Origin: Candidatus Melainabacteria bacterium
GTDB taxonomy: Bacteria; Cyanobacteriota; Vampirovibrionia; Obscuribacterales; Obscuribacteraceae
DNA length: 64,000 bases
NCBI GenBank assembly: GCA_003963305.1
Contig: RXJR01000009.1
Location: 481,244-545,243, forward strand
Direction: 5' to 3'
In this document: positions 25,241 through 34,839 of the stretch, one piece after another
How the letters are laid out: each line of letters begins with the position of its first letter
Position numbering within the stretch: position 1 is the first letter of the stretch
Translations under genes and position numbers: made by a program
Notes under the pieces: model-generated
The model's input: only the letters and a program-made list of their open reading frames with translations
Databases searched by the model: none
What the model was told of the DNA's origin: nothing

Positions 25241-26506
25241 TTACGAAGCTGCGAGCTTTACGCGAACGAACGCTTCAGGAAGAACTGGCGCGCCGTCTGT
25301 CCAGGTATCGGAGATAAAACAGACCTTGCCTTGTTCGAAGTAGACTTCGTCCAATCTGGTCAGCATTGTTTCCAGGGCGTCCTGAATCCAGTACCAGCTG
25401 AAGTCGCCAATAACGCCGACATAGGCGTTCGCGGTGAAGGTCGCTGGAACGAATTCAGACATGTAGAACGGACGACCTAGAATTAGGTCGGGCTGTCCGG
25501 CTTGTACTGACGGCTGCCAAAGGTAGTTGTCGTTTCCGTCTTTCAGCTTGCGAAGCATCAGAACGGTGTTTCTGTGAAACATCATTTTTGCGACGGCTTG
25601 ATATTGAGCCTTGAGCGCATAGAGCGCGTTCAGGATGCCGTCGTAGGTGACACCAGTAGCGGTGTTATCTGTTGACACGTCACGCGTGGTATCAAGACCA
25701 TTTGACGAGTTAGTGAACAGACCGAGGGGCTTCTTCACACCGCTAGCAGTCAGGAACGCGTTTTCCTGGGAATATCCCAGCGCGGTCATGAGTTCTTCCA
25801 TGACGATAGGAGTCGGGTCGAGAATGGCGCGACGAAGCAGCAAAAGCGAAACGAATACTTTTTTCCGCTGTCTGTGTGGCTGCATTTCTCGCACGCCGAA
25901 CGCCAGATTGTCGTCTTCCGTTGCCGGCGTTGAAGTTTCTGGGTCGGACCAGTCATACGGGTTGTAACGGCTTGTCCTGGTGACGTTGCCTATTGATTCG
26001 GCTTTATCCAGGGGCTTTCTGACTTTGCAAATCTGACGCATGATCGTGATGTCATCGACGCCCTTGATCATGTCCAGCGAAAATTCTGGGGGCGCAGTAA
26101 GGAAGCCACCCTTGCTATCGTTGCCATAGAGAAGACCGCGCTGTTCTTCGTTCAGGTTCTGGCGACCTTCCAGCAAGTAGTGGCAAAAGGCGGCGCGGCG
26201 CTTTTCGGCGCGCTCTTTTTCGCGCTTGCCGGCTTCGGTTTTCTCGCGATCTTCCTGTTTTGTTTTGATGTCAGCGAACAATGCGTCACGGTTTTCGCGA
26301 TTGATGTCTTCGGAAAGCTTCAGGGTCCGTTCTAACCGTTCGCACTGTTTACCGAGGTCGTCGATATCAGCCATGCCCTTTTCCCAGTTGGCTTCTTCTT
26401 CGGGGCTGAGCTTGCGCTTTTCGTCTTCAGCGCGTTTCAAAATTTCGGTACATTCCGCATGAATGTTCATGCGCTTTTCTTTCTTTTCTTTTAGTTCTTG
26501 CAGCAT
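25241..26506 (-). CDS. Major capsid protein, HK97 fold
   Basis: A 421-residue protein with an N-terminal coiled-coil delta region (about 1-120) normally removed by the prohead protease, and an HK97-fold core. The core includes ENAFLTASGVKKPLGLF, LYALKAQYQAVAKMMFHRNTVLMLRKLKDGNDNYLWQPS, LILGRPFYMSEFVPA and the final KVCFISDTWTDGAPVLPEAFVRVKL. An ATG at 26470 could be an alternative start. It follows the protease and portal genes as in HK97. Confidence 0.95.
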   Translation of the reverse strand: MLQELKEKKEKRMNIHAECTEILKRAEDEKRKLSPEEEANWEKGMADIDDLGKQCERLERTLKLSEDINRENRDALFADIKTKQEDREKTEAGKREKERAEKRRAAFCHYLLEGRQNLNEEQRGLLYGNDSKGGFLTAPPEFSLDMIKGVDDITIMRQICKVRKPLDKAESIGNVTRTSRYNPYDWSDPETSTPATEDDNLAFGVREMQPHRQRKKVFVSLLLLRRAILDPTPIVMEELMTALGYSQENAFLTASGVKKPLGLFTNSSNGLDTTRDVSTDNTATGVTYDGILNALYALKAQYQAVAKMMFHRNTVLMLRKLKDGNDNYLWQPSVQAGQPDLILGRPFYMSEFVPATFTANAYVGVIGDFSWYWIQDALETMLTRLDEVYFEQGKVCFISDTWTDGAPVLPEAFVRVKLAAS

Positions 26507-26555
26507 GTGAGAACACCTTTTTTGTCATGGGTGTTCGCTGCGCAAGAAACAAAAA

Positions 26556-26602
26556 CGCAAGAATCGCGAACACCACGTTTACCGTGATTAGCGATCCTTG
26601 CG
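26556..26602 (-). other. Long hairpin between protease and capsid genes
   Basis: CGCAAG-x-ATCGC at 26556-26567 pairs with GCGAT-x-CTTGCG at 26591-26602, and an inner CACG/CGTG stem caps it with a five-base loop. The hairpin lies in the about 200-base gap upstream of the capsid gene, where a processing site or attenuator may raise capsid expression relative to the protease. No U-run follows on the - strand. Confidence 0.6.
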
Positions 26603-26710
26603 CTTCAAAACCTTGATGCTGGCTGGATCTTAGGCGGGTATTGTCTTTCGACCGAATGACGCTACCGCGCCGCCGTTTCAATTAAGTAACCGAAGACTAC
26701 CAGGCACCGT

Positions 26711-27379
26711 TTATAGTGTCAATCGTAAAAGTTGCAGCTGTCGGCGGCGAAGTTCGTTCGCTATCAGGTAGCTTTCGGCTTCCGAAATATGCTTTCCGCT
26801 GCGGCTTTCGATAAGGTTCGCGTAGTCCTTCAGTTCCATTTCCAAAGAATTATTTTGTTTTCTAACCGAAATATCAGTCGACGGAAAGGCTGGATTCGGC
26901 GTCGCTGTCGTGTCAAAAATATCCGCTTTTAGAATGCGTCGGAGTGGTAGACCGTTATACATTTCGCGCCAGTCTTCATCCAGCGGAATGAACGAATAAG
27001 ACATGCCGTCGGTGTCGCCGCGTTCGATTGACTTTATAAGCGACCTGCCCATTTCCGAATCGAGTGGTTCGTACTCGCAGTAAAGACCGACTTCGTCTTC
27101 GCGAAGAATCATCGAACCTGGTTTTCCGCCACCACGAAACACGGCGAAGGGAATCGTCGCGTCGTTATGAGCATAAACCGCCTGGACGATTGTCGAGTCT
27201 TTCATCAGGGCTTCGCGAAAGCAGCCCGGTTCGTTGATTTCATAGAACATTCCATATATAGGAAGAGATGTTCTGTTAAATACCGCCGCGTGACCGGTTA
27301 CTGTTTTAATGCCGGCGTCGTTCGTTCTGACTTCCGCCTTTTGCGCGAATGCGCGTCGTTCTAACTTCTGATCAGCCAT
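26711..27379 (-). CDS. HK97-type prohead protease (S78)
   Basis: A 222-residue protein with the prohead protease pattern: TVTGHAAVFN, then the His of VYAHNDATIPF (about residue 70) and the Ser of GDTDGMSYSFIP (about 132), the catalytic pair of this family. It trims the capsid delta domain during maturation. The start overlaps the portal stop by eight bases. Confidence 0.92.
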   Translation of the reverse strand: MADQKLERRAFAQKAEVRTNDAGIKTVTGHAAVFNRTSLPIYGMFYEINEPGCFREALMKDSTIVQAVYAHNDATIPFAVFRGGGKPGSMILREDEVGLYCEYEPLDSEMGRSLIKSIERGDTDGMSYSFIPLDEDWREMYNGLPLRRILKADIFDTTATPNPAFPSTDISVRKQNNSLEMELKDYANLIESRSGKHISEAESYLIANELRRRQLQLLRLTL

Positions 27380-29084
27380 CTGTAACCCCCAGTTTTTCTG
27401 AAATGTGTTGAATTAGCGCGTCGGCGGCGCGCATCGGTCGTTCGTTCTTCCACTGCTTCGCCAGTTCTTCCCGGTCCTTCATTCGCAGTTCGTCGCGCGA
27501 AGCCTTGCTGTGAAGGTGCGAGTACCACTCGGCGACGCCCTGCATACTTCTTTCATGCGACGGGTCTGGACCGACGACCGCTTCACAGAAACCGATCAGC
27601 TGTGGAACCAGCGCCGTCTGAATGAACTTGATATGTCGAATATAGAGTTCGTCAAGCTTGTCTTCGCCTGTCTTGTTCACTTGAACGATTTCTTTCGCCA
27701 GGACTGTTTCGAGTTTGTCCGCGAAGACACGCTTGAAAGCCGCTTTCGCGCGTCCTTGATATTCGCGTTTTGCGTCCGCCGGCGGCGGCTGGTCTGGCGG
27801 CGGCGTGTCCTGTGGTGGTGCTGGCGGTGTTGCTGCCGGCGCCGGTTCGGCGCCCAGTTCGGTCGTGCCGGAAGGCTGAAGATAGATTTCGCCCTTCTTA
27901 CCTTCCATAGGGTCCATATCTTCCAGCGTGCGGATTTGGTCGCCGTTCATCCAGCCGCCCATTCTTGCGGTGTTGTAAGCTGCCCAGCGTGTCTGCATGT
28001 CTGCAGCCGTCAGACCGCGTAGATTGAACTTTATAAAAAATCCCCGTGCGCGGTCTTTCTTCGAAAGAAGCTGGTAGTTCATCGCGCTTTCCCAGCGGCG
28101 CGCTTCTGGGTGAACGCAGTCGATAACGTTATCTAGCGATTCTTGTTCAATCGACGAATAACCCATTTGTGTTAAGTCGCCCAGCTTGTGCGCTTTCACT
28201 CCGAACAGTCTGGCGACTTCGGTAACGTTGAACTTCTTCTGGTCGATCAGCTGCGCTTCATCGGCGGTCATTGACTGCGCGGTAAATTTCATGCCTTCTT
28301 CCAGCAGCGCTGTTTTGTGCGCGTTCTGCGCGCCGGCATACTGCTGGTTAAACTTTTCCTCGAGAGCCTTCGCGCGCTCAGGTGAAATCTTCATCGGGTG
28401 AGTTAACACGCCGCCCAGGCGCGCACCATTTTTGAAAATCGTCTGAGAATATTCTTCCAGTCCAAGCATTCCGCCGACTGCGTTCTTCGCCGTATGGATT
28501 GGAGAAACGCCCCAGTAACCGTCCTCACTGACACCGCCGACGATATGCAGGACCATTTCGCGGCGAAGTGGTATTTCCATTCCTGTAGCATGATTGTAAG
28601 CAATATAACTAAGCGTGCCGTTCTTCAGAACTGGCGTTACACAATTAGGGTCCAGGACCATCAGCTGATTGATATCGCCGCCTTCTTGAACAGTACCGCC
28701 TGTGGTATCAATGTATGCTAGGGCGTTACCGCGAAGGTCAAGGTTGACTGATTGGAGGAAGCGCCATCTAAAAGTATCGAAGTCCCTCTGTGGTGCAAAG
28801 TTCAGAAGGTCCCACAGTGCATGATCGAAAGCTTCTTCAACCTTTCCTTTCTTCTTTTGATAAATCGTCAGCGGAACAGATGCCAGAATCTTCGCGCGGT
28901 ATGTGACCGCCGCATAAATTGGAGTTAGTTCCATCGCGGTTTTTCGTGTTACTTCTTTTCCGCTGGGCGTCGAAGAATAACGACCGCCGCCGAACAGCGA
29001 CAGTAGCCGTTCGCTGGGATATCGAACACCAATCGACCCCAGGTCCTGGACGACCGAACGGACTGATTTCGCAAATAGACCCAT
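27372..29084 (-). CDS. Portal protein, HK97 type, with long C-terminal extension
   Basis: A 570-residue portal. The core (TPIYAAVTYRAKILASVPLTIYQKKKGK, SPIHTAKNAVGGMLGLEEYSQTIFKNGARLGGVL, FNVTEVARLFGVKAHKLGDLTQMGYSSIEQ) is typical of the roughly 400-residue HK97 portal. Beyond residue about 405 comes a Pro-rich linker and a 140-residue helical domain not seen in the ordinary portal. The portal is the dodecameric DNA entry ring of the capsid. The overlap with the prohead protease is normal for this class. Confidence 0.93.
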   Translation of the reverse strand: MGLFAKSVRSVVQDLGSIGVRYPSERLLSLFGGGRYSSTPSGKEVTRKTAMELTPIYAAVTYRAKILASVPLTIYQKKKGKVEEAFDHALWDLLNFAPQRDFDTFRWRFLQSVNLDLRGNALAYIDTTGGTVQEGGDINQLMVLDPNCVTPVLKNGTLSYIAYNHATGMEIPLRREMVLHIVGGVSEDGYWGVSPIHTAKNAVGGMLGLEEYSQTIFKNGARLGGVLTHPMKISPERAKALEEKFNQQYAGAQNAHKTALLEEGMKFTAQSMTADEAQLIDQKKFNVTEVARLFGVKAHKLGDLTQMGYSSIEQESLDNVIDCVHPEARRWESAMNYQLLSKKDRARGFFIKFNLRGLTAADMQTRWAAYNTARMGGWMNGDQIRTLEDMDPMEGKKGEIYLQPSGTTELGAEPAPAATPPAPPQDTPPPDQPPPADAKREYQGRAKAAFKRVFADKLETVLAKEIVQVNKTGEDKLDELYIRHIKFIQTALVPQLIGFCEAVVGPDPSHERSMQGVAEWYSHLHSKASRDELRMKDREELAKQWKNERPMRAADALIQHISEKLGVTDG

Positions 29085-29260
29085 TATTCATCACCGCCCT
29101 TTTTTGTTCGTCCGAACTTTCCTTCGGTCGTGCCGTAAATCAGAAACGCGATGCCACCGAACATCCAAGCGGCTGCCGGCGAGAACTGATAGATTCCGTA
29201 CCAGAATGCAAGCATTCCCGACAGCGTCCACCAGTCGAAAGCGTCGAATTTTGTCTTCAT
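29084..29260 (-). CDS. Small two-span membrane protein between TerL and portal
   Basis: A 58-residue protein with two hydrophobic segments (WTLSGMLAFWYGIYQF and AAWMFGGIAFLIYG) and a basic tail (GRTKKGGDE). It is bracketed by tight overlaps: ATGA with the TerL stop and one base with the portal start. The function of such proteins in this place is unknown. Confidence 0.65.
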   Translation of the reverse strand: MKTKFDAFDWWTLSGMLAFWYGIYQFSPAAAWMFGGIAFLIYGTTEGKFGRTKKGGDE

Positions 29261-30888
29261 AGAAATTTGATGTCCTCTGTTTCGTAGATACTCACTTCTT
29301 CGCCCAGGTCTGCGAGCACCAGACCGGCTGACATGATTGAAGTAACAGCGCCGTCGATGCGCTTGTTTCGTTTCGACTTGTCGGGCTTCATGTTTCCGCT
29401 GCTGTCGACGAACGGCGTCAAGTTCGCGAACATCCAGAGAAGCATGGGGTTTCCGTTATGCTGCCATTGGCGCGTCTGAACGGCGGCTTCCATGTCTTTC
29501 ATTACCGGCGACATTGTTTTCGTACCCTGGCGGAATTCCATCACTGGCGCACCAGATTTGATTAGCCGCGTCTGAAGCGCCTGGCTTCCCCAAGGGTCGA
29601 CGCCAACTTTCTGAACGTCGAAGTGTTCCGCTAGTCCGTCTATCCAATCGCAGATAACATCTATATCGATGACATCGCCTTCGGTGAGCGTGAGCCAGCC
29701 TTCTTTCGCCCACTGCGAATACTTGATTCTGTCCTGTTGTTCGCGTTCCTTCGCGACTTCTTCCGGCATGAATCCTTGTGTAATATTTCGCATGACCTTT
29801 TCGTTATGCAAATAAGTAAACGAAACGGCTGTGATATCAACACGCTTCGACAAGTCGACGGCGACCCAGATCGGCTGTCCATAAGCTTCTGTTCCAATCT
29901 GCGAATAGTTCGCTTTGCACTTCAGGAGCTTCGCGCGCGGAATCCAGATAGTTTCCGCTTCTGTCCAGATGTTTAAATGATTTCGCTTGAACGTATTCTC
30001 GTAGGACGGCTTATTCTGCGCTTCCCGACACTTATCTTCCAGATATGCCAGCTTCACTGAAACGCCGAAGCCGGGGTTCGCCTTCGCCCAGACTTTCGGG
30101 CTGGTCCAGTCGTCGTCTTTGTCCGCCGCGAAGATAACGCCCAGGAATGAGTCGTCGACCAGTGTTCCGTCGGCGACTTTCGTCGCGTAGTCGTGAACTT
30201 CACCGCATATGGTATCGATATCGGAACCGGCAGTCGTAATATAAACTTCTAACGGCTGCCGGCGGGCTGCCATGGAGGTACGAAGAACGTCATACAGTTC
30301 GCGCTTCTTCTGCGCGTGTAATTCGTCGAAGATAATGCAGCTGGCGTTTAACCCGTCTTTGGTGAATGCGTCGGCTGACAGCGCGACATACTTCGAATTC
30401 GTTCTTTCGACAGTGATCGTCTTCGTGCCTTTATAGACTTTGCAGCGTTTCGACAGTGCTTGATCGGCTTTCACAATCTGCGCGGCTACGTCGAAAACGA
30501 TTGATGCTTGCTTTCGGTCCGTCGCTGCTGAATACACTTCAGCGCCAGGTTCGCCGTCTGAAATCAGCATATACAGCGCGATTACTGCACCTATCAGCGA
30601 CTTTCCGTTCTTTCGCGGAACTTCTAAGTACAGCGTTTTATATCTTCGCGTGCCATCTGATTTTTTCTTCCAGCCGAACAGCTTTCGCAGGATGTCGATT
30701 TCCCACTGGTCAAGCCGAATTAACTGTCCTGCCCATTCGCCTTTTTGGTGCCGCGCGTAGGAGTGCGCGAACCGAATAACACGGTCCGCCGCTTCTTCGT
30801 CGAAATAATAGAGATCTTTACTCGACTGGTCCGAGTAAGTCGATTTCTTCTTTTTCGGCTTTCGTTTTCGGTCCTGGTCCTGCGGCAT
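29257..30888 (-). CDS. terL: Terminase large subunit
   Basis: A 543-residue packaging motor. Walker A is LEVPRKNGKSL (about residue 90) and Walker B is SCIIFDELHA, followed by the coupling TTAGSD motif. The C-terminal nuclease has acidic positions in WVAVDLSKR, VGVDPWG and the region ending DGAVTSIMSAG. It should translocate and cut the concatemer. The N-terminus is very basic. It overlaps the small subunit by 71 bases, so a later start near 30840 is possible. Confidence 0.94.
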   Translation of the reverse strand: MPQDQDRKRKPKKKKSTYSDQSSKDLYYFDEEAADRVIRFAHSYARHQKGEWAGQLIRLDQWEIDILRKLFGWKKKSDGTRRYKTLYLEVPRKNGKSLIGAVIALYMLISDGEPGAEVYSAATDRKQASIVFDVAAQIVKADQALSKRCKVYKGTKTITVERTNSKYVALSADAFTKDGLNASCIIFDELHAQKKRELYDVLRTSMAARRQPLEVYITTAGSDIDTICGEVHDYATKVADGTLVDDSFLGVIFAADKDDDWTSPKVWAKANPGFGVSVKLAYLEDKCREAQNKPSYENTFKRNHLNIWTEAETIWIPRAKLLKCKANYSQIGTEAYGQPIWVAVDLSKRVDITAVSFTYLHNEKVMRNITQGFMPEEVAKEREQQDRIKYSQWAKEGWLTLTEGDVIDIDVICDWIDGLAEHFDVQKVGVDPWGSQALQTRLIKSGAPVMEFRQGTKTMSPVMKDMEAAVQTRQWQHNGNPMLLWMFANLTPFVDSSGNMKPDKSKRNKRIDGAVTSIMSAGLVLADLGEEVSIYETEDIKFL

Positions 30889-31345
30889 GTATCTGCATTC
30901 GCGAACGTGCCGAAGGTGTCAAGCCGAACGCGCTTGATGCTTCGTCTAACAGCTTTGCCACTTTTACCCGAGTAGCAATTAACGGGTGTTCCTGAAGGTA
31001 ATTGTTCGGAGTGCTGAAAAAGGGAAACACCTTTTTGCTATTACCTTCGTCCTTGCGCGGAAGCGTCGCTAACTCTTCTTCGACTTCCTTCAGAAGTGAT
31101 GCGGTCATACAGTAAAGCGCGAACATCTCGCGATCGGCGCGTGTGAGAACGCCGGCTTTCAAAAGCATGGCGCCGTCTGATTTCCAGAGCGCGTATGCGT
31201 AATCATTTGCCACCACATACGAAGGCGCCGTCGGCATTCCTTTAGGGAACTTCGGTTCCTTCGTGTTTAGTGGTCGCTTGCCTGGATTGCCGGCAAGTTC
31301 TTTCAGCGCTTCTGGTGTGTTTTTAGGTCCTGGTTTCTTTGGCAT
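30818..31345 (-). CDS. terS: Terminase small subunit, P27 family
   Basis: A 175-residue protein with the P27 terminase pattern: GPKNTPEALKELAGNPGKRPLNTKEPKFPKG at the N-terminus and RADREMFALYCMTASLLKEVEEEL. The helical C-terminus (KVAKLLDEASSAFGLTPSARSRMQ) is also typical. It should recognise the packaging start and load TerL. ATGA overlap with its upstream neighbour. Confidence 0.92.
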   Translation of the reverse strand: MPKKPGPKNTPEALKELAGNPGKRPLNTKEPKFPKGMPTAPSYVVANDYAYALWKSDGAMLLKAGVLTRADREMFALYCMTASLLKEVEEELATLPRKDEGNSKKVFPFFSTPNNYLQEHPLIATRVKVAKLLDEASSAFGLTPSARSRMQIHAAGPGPKTKAEKEEIDLLGPVE

Positions 31346-31737
31346 TATAGATTCATCCCGAAATTGGCTGCCGCTTGTTCGATTATTGCAGCGTCCTGGT
31401 CGCTCACATCAAGCACCCTCTTGGTACGCTGCCATGCTTCTTTCGTGCCGACCGGGTCCAGTATGTACGAATCAAGTAACACCAAATACGGTGTCAGTTG
31501 AACTTTGACCGGGTCGCTTATCAAATCTGAGTTATTCAGCGCCTGTTTTAGACCTGCCGGGTTCGGCACCGGGCGCGGTGCCCAGTTAAACGTCTGTGCG
31601 GCTGCGTTCACAGCGTCTATTTGTTCTTGTGTGTAGTCCGCAGGGTAATGAAACCGGGTCGGTACAATGCTTTCGGGGTCATCAAACGACATGCTAACCC
31701 CTGGAAACTGCGCCATAAATTCGAATGCTGGTGTCAT
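31345..31737 (-). CDS. Tail-fibre-associated protein, unknown function
   Basis: A 130-residue protein directly after the fibre gene. FHYPADYTQEQIDAVNAAAQTFNWAPRPVPNP and a helical C-terminus suggest a fibre chaperone or assembly factor, as commonly follows a fibre gene, but no family is recognised. It overlaps the small terminase start. Confidence 0.6.
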   Translation of the reverse strand: MTPAFEFMAQFPGVSMSFDDPESIVPTRFHYPADYTQEQIDAVNAAAQTFNWAPRPVPNPAGLKQALNNSDLISDPVKVQLTPYLVLLDSYILDPVGTKEAWQRTKRVLDVSDQDAAIIEQAAANFGMNL

Positions 31738-31746
31738 GATTTACCT

Positions 31747-34287
31747 TTAGTGCGAAAGTGTTCCGACAAGACCATTGCTGAAGTTATACGCACCGCCGCT
31801 GGACTGCGAACCATAAGGCGAAGTTGCGGCGCCAGAAAAGCCGTTAGTTTCCATGCGCTGAATCCAGCCTGAACCAGCAGGAATACTTGCGTTCGCTTCG
31901 TTTATCTGCATCGTTATTTCACCATTGCCGCCGCTGGCACGACCGGCACCGGCTGAAATCGGAACGTTCGTATTATCTCGCAGCGGTAACGTTACGGCGC
32001 ACTTATTCAAAAGCAGACCGATTTCGTAGTTGTATGCACCGGCGAAGCCGATAGCGGTTCCGAAGTCGCGAAAGTTTCGATTGCTTGCAAAGCATTGAAC
32101 GAATTCAATTCTTCCGGCGCCTGGAAGTGAATTCAGGTTCGTCAATCTGCATGTATTCGTACTGGCTGGAAGCGTCCAGTTCGATGCTGTGTCTTTGCAT
32201 GACGCGGGTATATTGATCGCGTTATCAACGTTATCGACCAGCATTCGACCACTGACTACACATATGGTGCCATCGCCCCTAGTGCGGATTCTACCGACCC
32301 AGCGATAGTCCAGGGCGCCTGTTTTGCACCAGACATTATCCTGTTGAACAGGCGCGACGGCTGGCGTCGTCGGGATTTTATACCATGTTCCGCCAGACGT
32401 ATAGGTTAGACCAGTCGTGTCCATGCCTTCCAGTGTGATAGTGGTCGAAGTGCGCGCGGAGACGCGACACATACGATCACCTAACCCCTGGGCTGAAGAA
32501 TCGCTACCCATGCTGCCCGTGATGCCCGTAATCATGATAAAGTCGCCGACTGACAGCGTGTTATTTGAAGTAAGAACGCAAGGCGCCGCAGCTGTCGCAT
32601 CAGTTATGGTGCCTGATACGCGTCCTGTCGAATCCGCAGCTTGGGCGCTTAGTACCAGCGCCGAACCGTTGTAATTAACATAGATGTCTTGCTGCTGACA
32701 TGGGTTCGCTGGAAAGTCTAGATAGATTTCAGACGACTGGTGTTCTGTCCATGTGCCGGCGTCGCGTGTTTTTACTTTGCCGGTCCCGCCAGCAGCCTGC
32801 GGCGGTGTCCAATAGATACGGGTGGCGCCTGTCACACCAGATGCCGAATCGTTATACACACCGCTGGCTAGTGACAGCCTGAAGTCATTCGTTCGTGGAT
32901 CTACCGAACCGCCCGACGGCGTTCCGTAAGTCAGCGCGCCGTCAGAATCAAGACCGTTGACATACTGACCAGCGCTTCCAGTGGACGGTCTGACCGTTAC
33001 TGAATCAGCATCGGGTATAGTCACCGTGCGGTTAGCGGTCAGCGTTCCTGTCTGAAGCTTCGCATAATAAGTGGCTGCACCTATAAAGAGATTGCGCCAC
33101 CATTTCGAAGTGCTGCCCAGGTCGATAGCATTGTTCGCGTTCGGCGTCTGTGAAGCTGTCCAGCTGTTCGCATTGTTCGTCTTCGCCATGTTCGCGACAG
33201 CGGTATCGGTGTAGCTTTCAGCTGTGGATATTGCCGCAGTCACCGAAGACGAAGACGCTAAGCCAGCTACCGCGTCATGCACGAATGAATCAGTCGCGAC
33301 TTTGTCAGTATTGTCGCCCAGGGTTTGTTTTGTCGCAGTCACGCCGTTAGTTATCGCGCCGCCGGCGAGCGCTGTCAGGTTCGAAGCCAGCGGCTGGTAT
33401 ACGCTGGACAGCGCAGCTATGGCGCTGCTGATTGCACTAGAAATAAACCCTGGCACCGTGCCGGCGGCTAGTGTCGATAAGTGCGTCGCCAACGGTTGAT
33501 AGACGCTGCTAAGCGCAGCTATGGCTGTCGATATCGCTGACGATACGAAAGTCGCATTCACCAAACCAGACACGGCGCTGTCAGTGTAGCTTTCGGCTGT
33601 CGCTAGTGTCGCCGCATCGCCGCTGTCTACATAAGTAGTCGAAGCTTTTCCAGCCACTGCGGAAGATATCGCGGAACTAATACCACTGGTGACACCATTA
33701 GCCGCCAGCGTGTTCAGGTTTCCGCTGGCTGGCTGATAGTTTCCGGCTGCCGCAGATATCGCTGTCGAAATCGCAGTTGTAATAAAGCCTGGCACGGTGC
33801 CCGCCGCTAGTGCTGTCAAATCGCCGTCTAGTGGCTGACGTGTGGCTATCGCTGCGTCAAGTTCTTCGGTCGTGATGCCACCGCCAGGACCGCCGCCGCC
33901 TTCATACGTCACAGAAACGACTTCGCGTTCGTCGACGATTGTCACGTCGTCAGCATCATTACTGAAGTCGATTGTACCTTCCTGGACCACGTCGACAATA
34001 TCGCCGACGGTGCGTTTCAGCCAGTAATAACAGCCGGTTCCGAATGCCGCGCGCAGTTCTGCTATATCCATTGTCCAGACAAGCTGTGAAGTCCAGACGC
34101 CGTCGGTTTCTGTCGTGCTGTCCGGCGACATATCATCGGACGCGAACAAGTCTGGAAGGTCTGGGCTGTTTTCCTTCCTCACCACCAACTGATATGTTGC
34201 CGCGCTGATATCGAACTTCGCGGAGAACGTCAGAAGGCGATTAAACGTCGCTTCCGGTTCGATGTATAACGTTTTCGTTATGTTCAC
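31747..34287 (-). CDS. Tail fibre / receptor-binding protein with internal repeats
   Basis: An 846-residue protein. The N-terminal 130 residues look like an attachment domain; residues about 145-330 contain several copies of an SAIxAAxxxYQPLAxxLxxLAAGTVPGFI-type unit, characteristic of trimeric phage fibres; the rest is beta-rich with a Thr/Ser-rich receptor-binding end (GRASGGNGEITMQINEANASI). It should recognise the host surface. Its place upstream of the terminase, far from the gpJ-like gene, is less usual. Confidence 0.82.
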   Translation of the reverse strand: MNITKTLYIEPEATFNRLLTFSAKFDISAATYQLVVRKENSPDLPDLFASDDMSPDSTTETDGVWTSQLVWTMDIAELRAAFGTGCYYWLKRTVGDIVDVVQEGTIDFSNDADDVTIVDEREVVSVTYEGGGGPGGGITTEELDAAIATRQPLDGDLTALAAGTVPGFITTAISTAISAAAGNYQPASGNLNTLAANGVTSGISSAISSAVAGKASTTYVDSGDAATLATAESYTDSAVSGLVNATFVSSAISTAIAALSSVYQPLATHLSTLAAGTVPGFISSAISSAIAALSSVYQPLASNLTALAGGAITNGVTATKQTLGDNTDKVATDSFVHDAVAGLASSSSVTAAISTAESYTDTAVANMAKTNNANSWTASQTPNANNAIDLGSTSKWWRNLFIGAATYYAKLQTGTLTANRTVTIPDADSVTVRPSTGSAGQYVNGLDSDGALTYGTPSGGSVDPRTNDFRLSLASGVYNDSASGVTGATRIYWTPPQAAGGTGKVKTRDAGTWTEHQSSEIYLDFPANPCQQQDIYVNYNGSALVLSAQAADSTGRVSGTITDATAAAPCVLTSNNTLSVGDFIMITGITGSMGSDSSAQGLGDRMCRVSARTSTTITLEGMDTTGLTYTSGGTWYKIPTTPAVAPVQQDNVWCKTGALDYRWVGRIRTRGDGTICVVSGRMLVDNVDNAINIPASCKDTASNWTLPASTNTCRLTNLNSLPGAGRIEFVQCFASNRNFRDFGTAIGFAGAYNYEIGLLLNKCAVTLPLRDNTNVPISAGAGRASGGNGEITMQINEANASIPAGSGWIQRMETNGFSGAATSPYGSQSSGGAYNFSNGLVGTLSH

Positions 34288-34571
34288 TACTTCGCCTGGT
34301 CCTTCGCCGCCTGCGCAGCCAGTCTTGCGTCTTCCGCTGCGTCTTCTGCCGCATCACTGCGAACTATATCTATCCAGATTGCCGGACCGGTCAGCGCGCC
34401 GAAGCTACCGACGACGATTCCGACCGCTGCGCCGGCGACTAGGCACACTGGAAGCGCAAGAATCGCCCTGACGGTGCGTTTTATTGGGTGTTTTGCTTCC
34501 GCTGGACGTGCCATCACTGACAGTGCAAACAAAAATGCCGCAATTAATGCGGTTTTCTGACGTTTTTTCAT
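34287..34571 (-). CDS. Small exported or membrane protein, unknown function
   Basis: A 94-residue protein beginning MKKRQKTALIAAFLFALSVM, a signal peptide or membrane anchor, followed by a second hydrophobic segment (ILALPVCLVAGAAVGIVVGSF) and an acidic Ala-rich tail. Start overlaps the fibre gene start region. No family recognised. Confidence 0.55.
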   Translation of the reverse strand: MKKRQKTALIAAFLFALSVMARPAEAKHPIKRTVRAILALPVCLVAGAAVGIVVGSFGALTGPAIWIDIVRSDAAEDAAEDARLAAQAAKDQAK

Positions 34572-34598
34572 TGTTTTTGCCTACTTTCTACTTAAAGA

Positions 34599-34838
34599 TC
34601 AGGGTAATTTGACGACGCCTGACGGTTGTATTACGCATGAATAGGCGAGTTTTTCGCCTTTTTTGTTTGTAGTTTCCAAGTTTACGACTTCGAAATCGCC
34701 TATCGATTCAAGAAATTTTGTCGCGCATTCAATCGAACACGCGTCTAATTCTGTCAGTTTTTCTTGCGCCGAATCCGCATAAACAGCCTTACAGCCGCAT
34801 TTTTCTATTACTTCGTGCTGCAGTTTTTCTAGACTCAT
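34599..34838 (-). CDS. Small Cys-containing phage protein
   Basis: A 79-residue protein; ATG 34838 follows AGGCGGTATGAG and lies one base from the upstream stop. It has paired cysteines (CGC, and later CSIEC) and a beta-rich end. Function unknown. Confidence 0.6.
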   Translation of the reverse strand: MSLEKLQHEVIEKCGCKAVYADSAQEKLTELDACSIECATKFLESIGDFEVVNLETTNKKGEKLAYSCVIQPSGVVKLP

Positions 34839-34839
34839 C

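Noticed and set aside
26427..26681. 84-codon ORF overlapping the capsid start
   Set aside because: Overlaps the real capsid start in another frame and covers the hairpin; composition is unlike phage proteins nearby.
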